In this document: one piece after another, positions 62,537 to 64,000 of the stretch
Numbering within the stretch: position 1 is the first letter of the stretch
Layout: each line of letters opens with the position of its first letter
Assembly (NCBI GenBank): GCA_015680685.1
Contig: MNCI01015499.1
Location: 1,151,663-1,215,662, forward strand
Direction of reading: 5' to 3'
DNA: 64,000 nucleotides
Source: Gnetum montanum
Taxonomy: Eukaryota; Streptophyta; Gnetopsida; Gnetales; Gnetaceae
The notes under the pieces: generated by a model
Seen by the model: the letters and a program-made list of their open reading frames with translations, nothing else
The model's database searches: none
What the model was told of the DNA's origin: nothing
Made by a program: the position numbers and the translations under genes

Positions 62537-62941
62537 TGATGAGCGACGAGGTATCCCTACGCCCAACCATACGAATCACAAGCATTCATGCATGATCTAG
62601 TTGAATTCGGTGGATGGGACTAGCTATGCATCTAAATCATTATACTTTCATCACAATTCGTTGTCTTCCCACTTGGACTAGTGGTAGCTTTGTCATGTAT
62701 GGTTTAGTCCAAAGTGAGGCATATGATGTTGGCTAATCCTATGCTACTCCTAATGATAATAAAGAGATAAATTAATTAAGCTAATGAACAATGGAAAGTA
62801 AAATCTAACTAGCCTACATGAGATGAATATCCATTCCTAATCGTCCGCACATGCCTTGGACTTTGTATAACCATTGTTGGAATTGCCAAGCATACATCAC
62901 TAGGTTTGCTAAACAATACACTACTAGATTACCAAGTAACG
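62537..62941 (-). repeat. LTR fragment, minus orientation, start of an inverted LTR pair
   Basis: Starts TGATGAGCGACGAGG like solo LTR E, includes GTCTTCCCACTTGG near 62661 and GATTACCAAGTAAC at its end. There the sequence turns into a plus-oriented LTR. Confidence 0.7.
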
Positions 62942-63469
62942 CGATATTGCAGCCCGCTGCCAATTCTATAAATAAGAGGTGGCTCTCCCTTGTTTCGCAA
63001 CTAGTTTTTAGTCCCTTAGCTAAACTCTTATAGTTTTCCCTTCTTAGAGTTAGAATTATTTCCCAGTGTATGCCTACAATGTGGTGAATGTAATTATACA
63101 ACATCCTTTATTCGAGTGTGATGTACTTGGACATGCACATGACCAACAATAAAGATCAAGATTACTTCATCATTGCAACATTCACTTAGCTTAATTATTT
63201 AATTAATTGTTATTTACTGCTTTCCTAGTTAATCTCTCTCACCCTTATCTCATGTTAAAATGTAGAATGAGTACAACTTGATTACGAGCATTTAAGTGTA
63301 ACTACTTGGTAACCCAGTAGCGTACCTAGGATCTACACGTGGTAATCCCAGTGGTAGTCATGCACGAANGCTAGATGCCACAACTAGTCCGTCTGTAGAG
63401 TTCAACTGGATCGTGCATGTAACTCTTGTATTTGTATGATTGAGTGTAGGGGTACCTCGCCACTCATCA
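62942..63469 (+). repeat. 5' LTR of element G, truncated at its start
   Basis: Plus-oriented, similar to the D LTR: GCCAATTCTATAAATAAG (TATA box near 62967-62975), AATAAAGATCAAGATTAC near 63149, and the CACTCATCA end at 63469. U3 upstream of the TATA box is nearly all missing. One undetermined base (N) is at 63369. Confidence 0.75.
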
Positions 63470-63470
63470 T

Positions 63471-63488
63471 TGGTGTTATTGCTGGGGA
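63471..63488 (+). other. Primer binding site of element G
   Basis: TGGTGTTATTGCTGGGGA, 13 of 18 matches to the tRNA-Asp type site, one base after the LTR end. Confidence 0.7.
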
Positions 63489-63610
63489 CGGTGCTAGTTA
63501 TCTAGATTAGTTATATCATACAAGGTCGTTGTAAAGGAATTAACGATATATCTTTTAGAAAGAAATAATTATAAAAAGTCACATACAAATTCACACACAA
63601 TTTCACAACC

Positions 63611-64000
63611 ATGCCTCTCCTACAAGACTATAACAATGCCACACTTAGTGAGGAAGTTCATTGGAGAACCAATGAACTATATGACGATGAAGATTGGAGT
63701 ACACAACCTAAAGTGGGGGTTTCTTATAAACATGAACGAAGGCAACGTCATCGCAACGCACGAAAGTCTAATTTAACCGATGACGATGAACCCTCACTAG
63801 CCACTACAAGCCTAACACAAATACAAGAGGTTATTCGAATCTCACGTAGGCATTGTAAAGAGAGTCGTCTACCCAGGCTTGATTTAAATAACTTTCCTAA
63901 ATTTTTAGTAGGGTATGACTTAGATCCACATCAACATTTACAAGCCTTCTACGATGCCTGCACATGGAACAACATTGATAACAATTGGCAAAAACTTAAG
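63611..64000 (+). CDS. Element G gag, N-terminal part, open and running off the window
   Basis: The ATG at 63611 opens 130 codons without a stop, to the end of the window. The N-terminal part is acidic, then basic (HERRQRHRNARKS). It leads into the capsid start, with LPRLDLNNFPKFLVGYDLD and HLQAFYDACTWNNI, which matches decayed words in D (HLQAFHNACALQNI) and B2. It lies 122 bp after the primer binding site, as expected for gag. It is the only gag in the window without visible breaks, so element G may be the youngest. The rest of the element is outside the window. Confidence 0.85.
   Translation, partial: MPLLQDYNNATLSEEVHWRTNELYDDEDWSTQPKVGVSYKHERRQRHRNARKSNLTDDDEPSLATTSLTQIQEVIRISRRHCKESRLPRLDLNNFPKFLVGYDLDPHQHLQAFYDACTWNNIDNNWQKLK

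Overview
The window is nuclear DNA of a plant with a repeat-rich genome. It holds one intact host gene, a nine-exon HAK/KUP/KT potassium transporter on the minus strand, beside about 50 kb of decayed Ty3/gypsy LTR retrotransposons stacked inside one another. Evidence for a plant: GT-AG introns, plant HAK/KUP family features, and primer binding sites in the tRNA-Asp style used by plant Athila/Tat-type elements. The species cannot be named from the sequence. Heavy CpG decay in the elements and the nesting suggest old insertions in a large genome, possibly but not provably a gymnosperm.

Layout of the repeat block (letters are mine). Element C (minus strand) is the oldest layer: integrase, RNase H, a deleted RT and gag at 34713-38425, with its LTR from 38553 to 39655, resuming at 50298. 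Element A (plus) abuts C: 5' LTR 1-1205, gag, protease and RT up to 4661, the rest of pol at 17988-20399, and the remains of its 3' LTR at 33728-34712. Element B1 (minus, 4662-17982, two LTRs, target-site duplication ACAAT) sits inside the RT of A. Element B2 (minus, 21174-33727, one LTR mostly lost) sits in the 3' LTR of A. Element D (plus, 39656-50292, two LTRs, target-site duplication CACTA/CACTT) sits inside the LTR of C. All coding regions carry stops and frameshifts.

Between this block and the gene lies an LTR relic (about 50649-51483) with four perfect copies of a 46-bp unit. The potassium transporter occupies 51884-59773; its nine exons give 783 codons with consistent intron phases and an in-frame stop just upstream of the start. 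Upstream are a CpG-retaining promoter region, short dispersed repeats with tRNA-like parts, a solo LTR with a perfect target-site duplication (61537-62398), an inverted LTR junction (62537-63469), and the start of another plus-strand element whose gag is still open at the window edge (63611-64000).

The gene and the elements do not form a pathway. The most unusual element features are a long decayed post-pol coding region with coiled-coil character shared by B1 and B2, and a zinc knuckle with CX2CX3HX3C spacing shared by B1, B2 and D.
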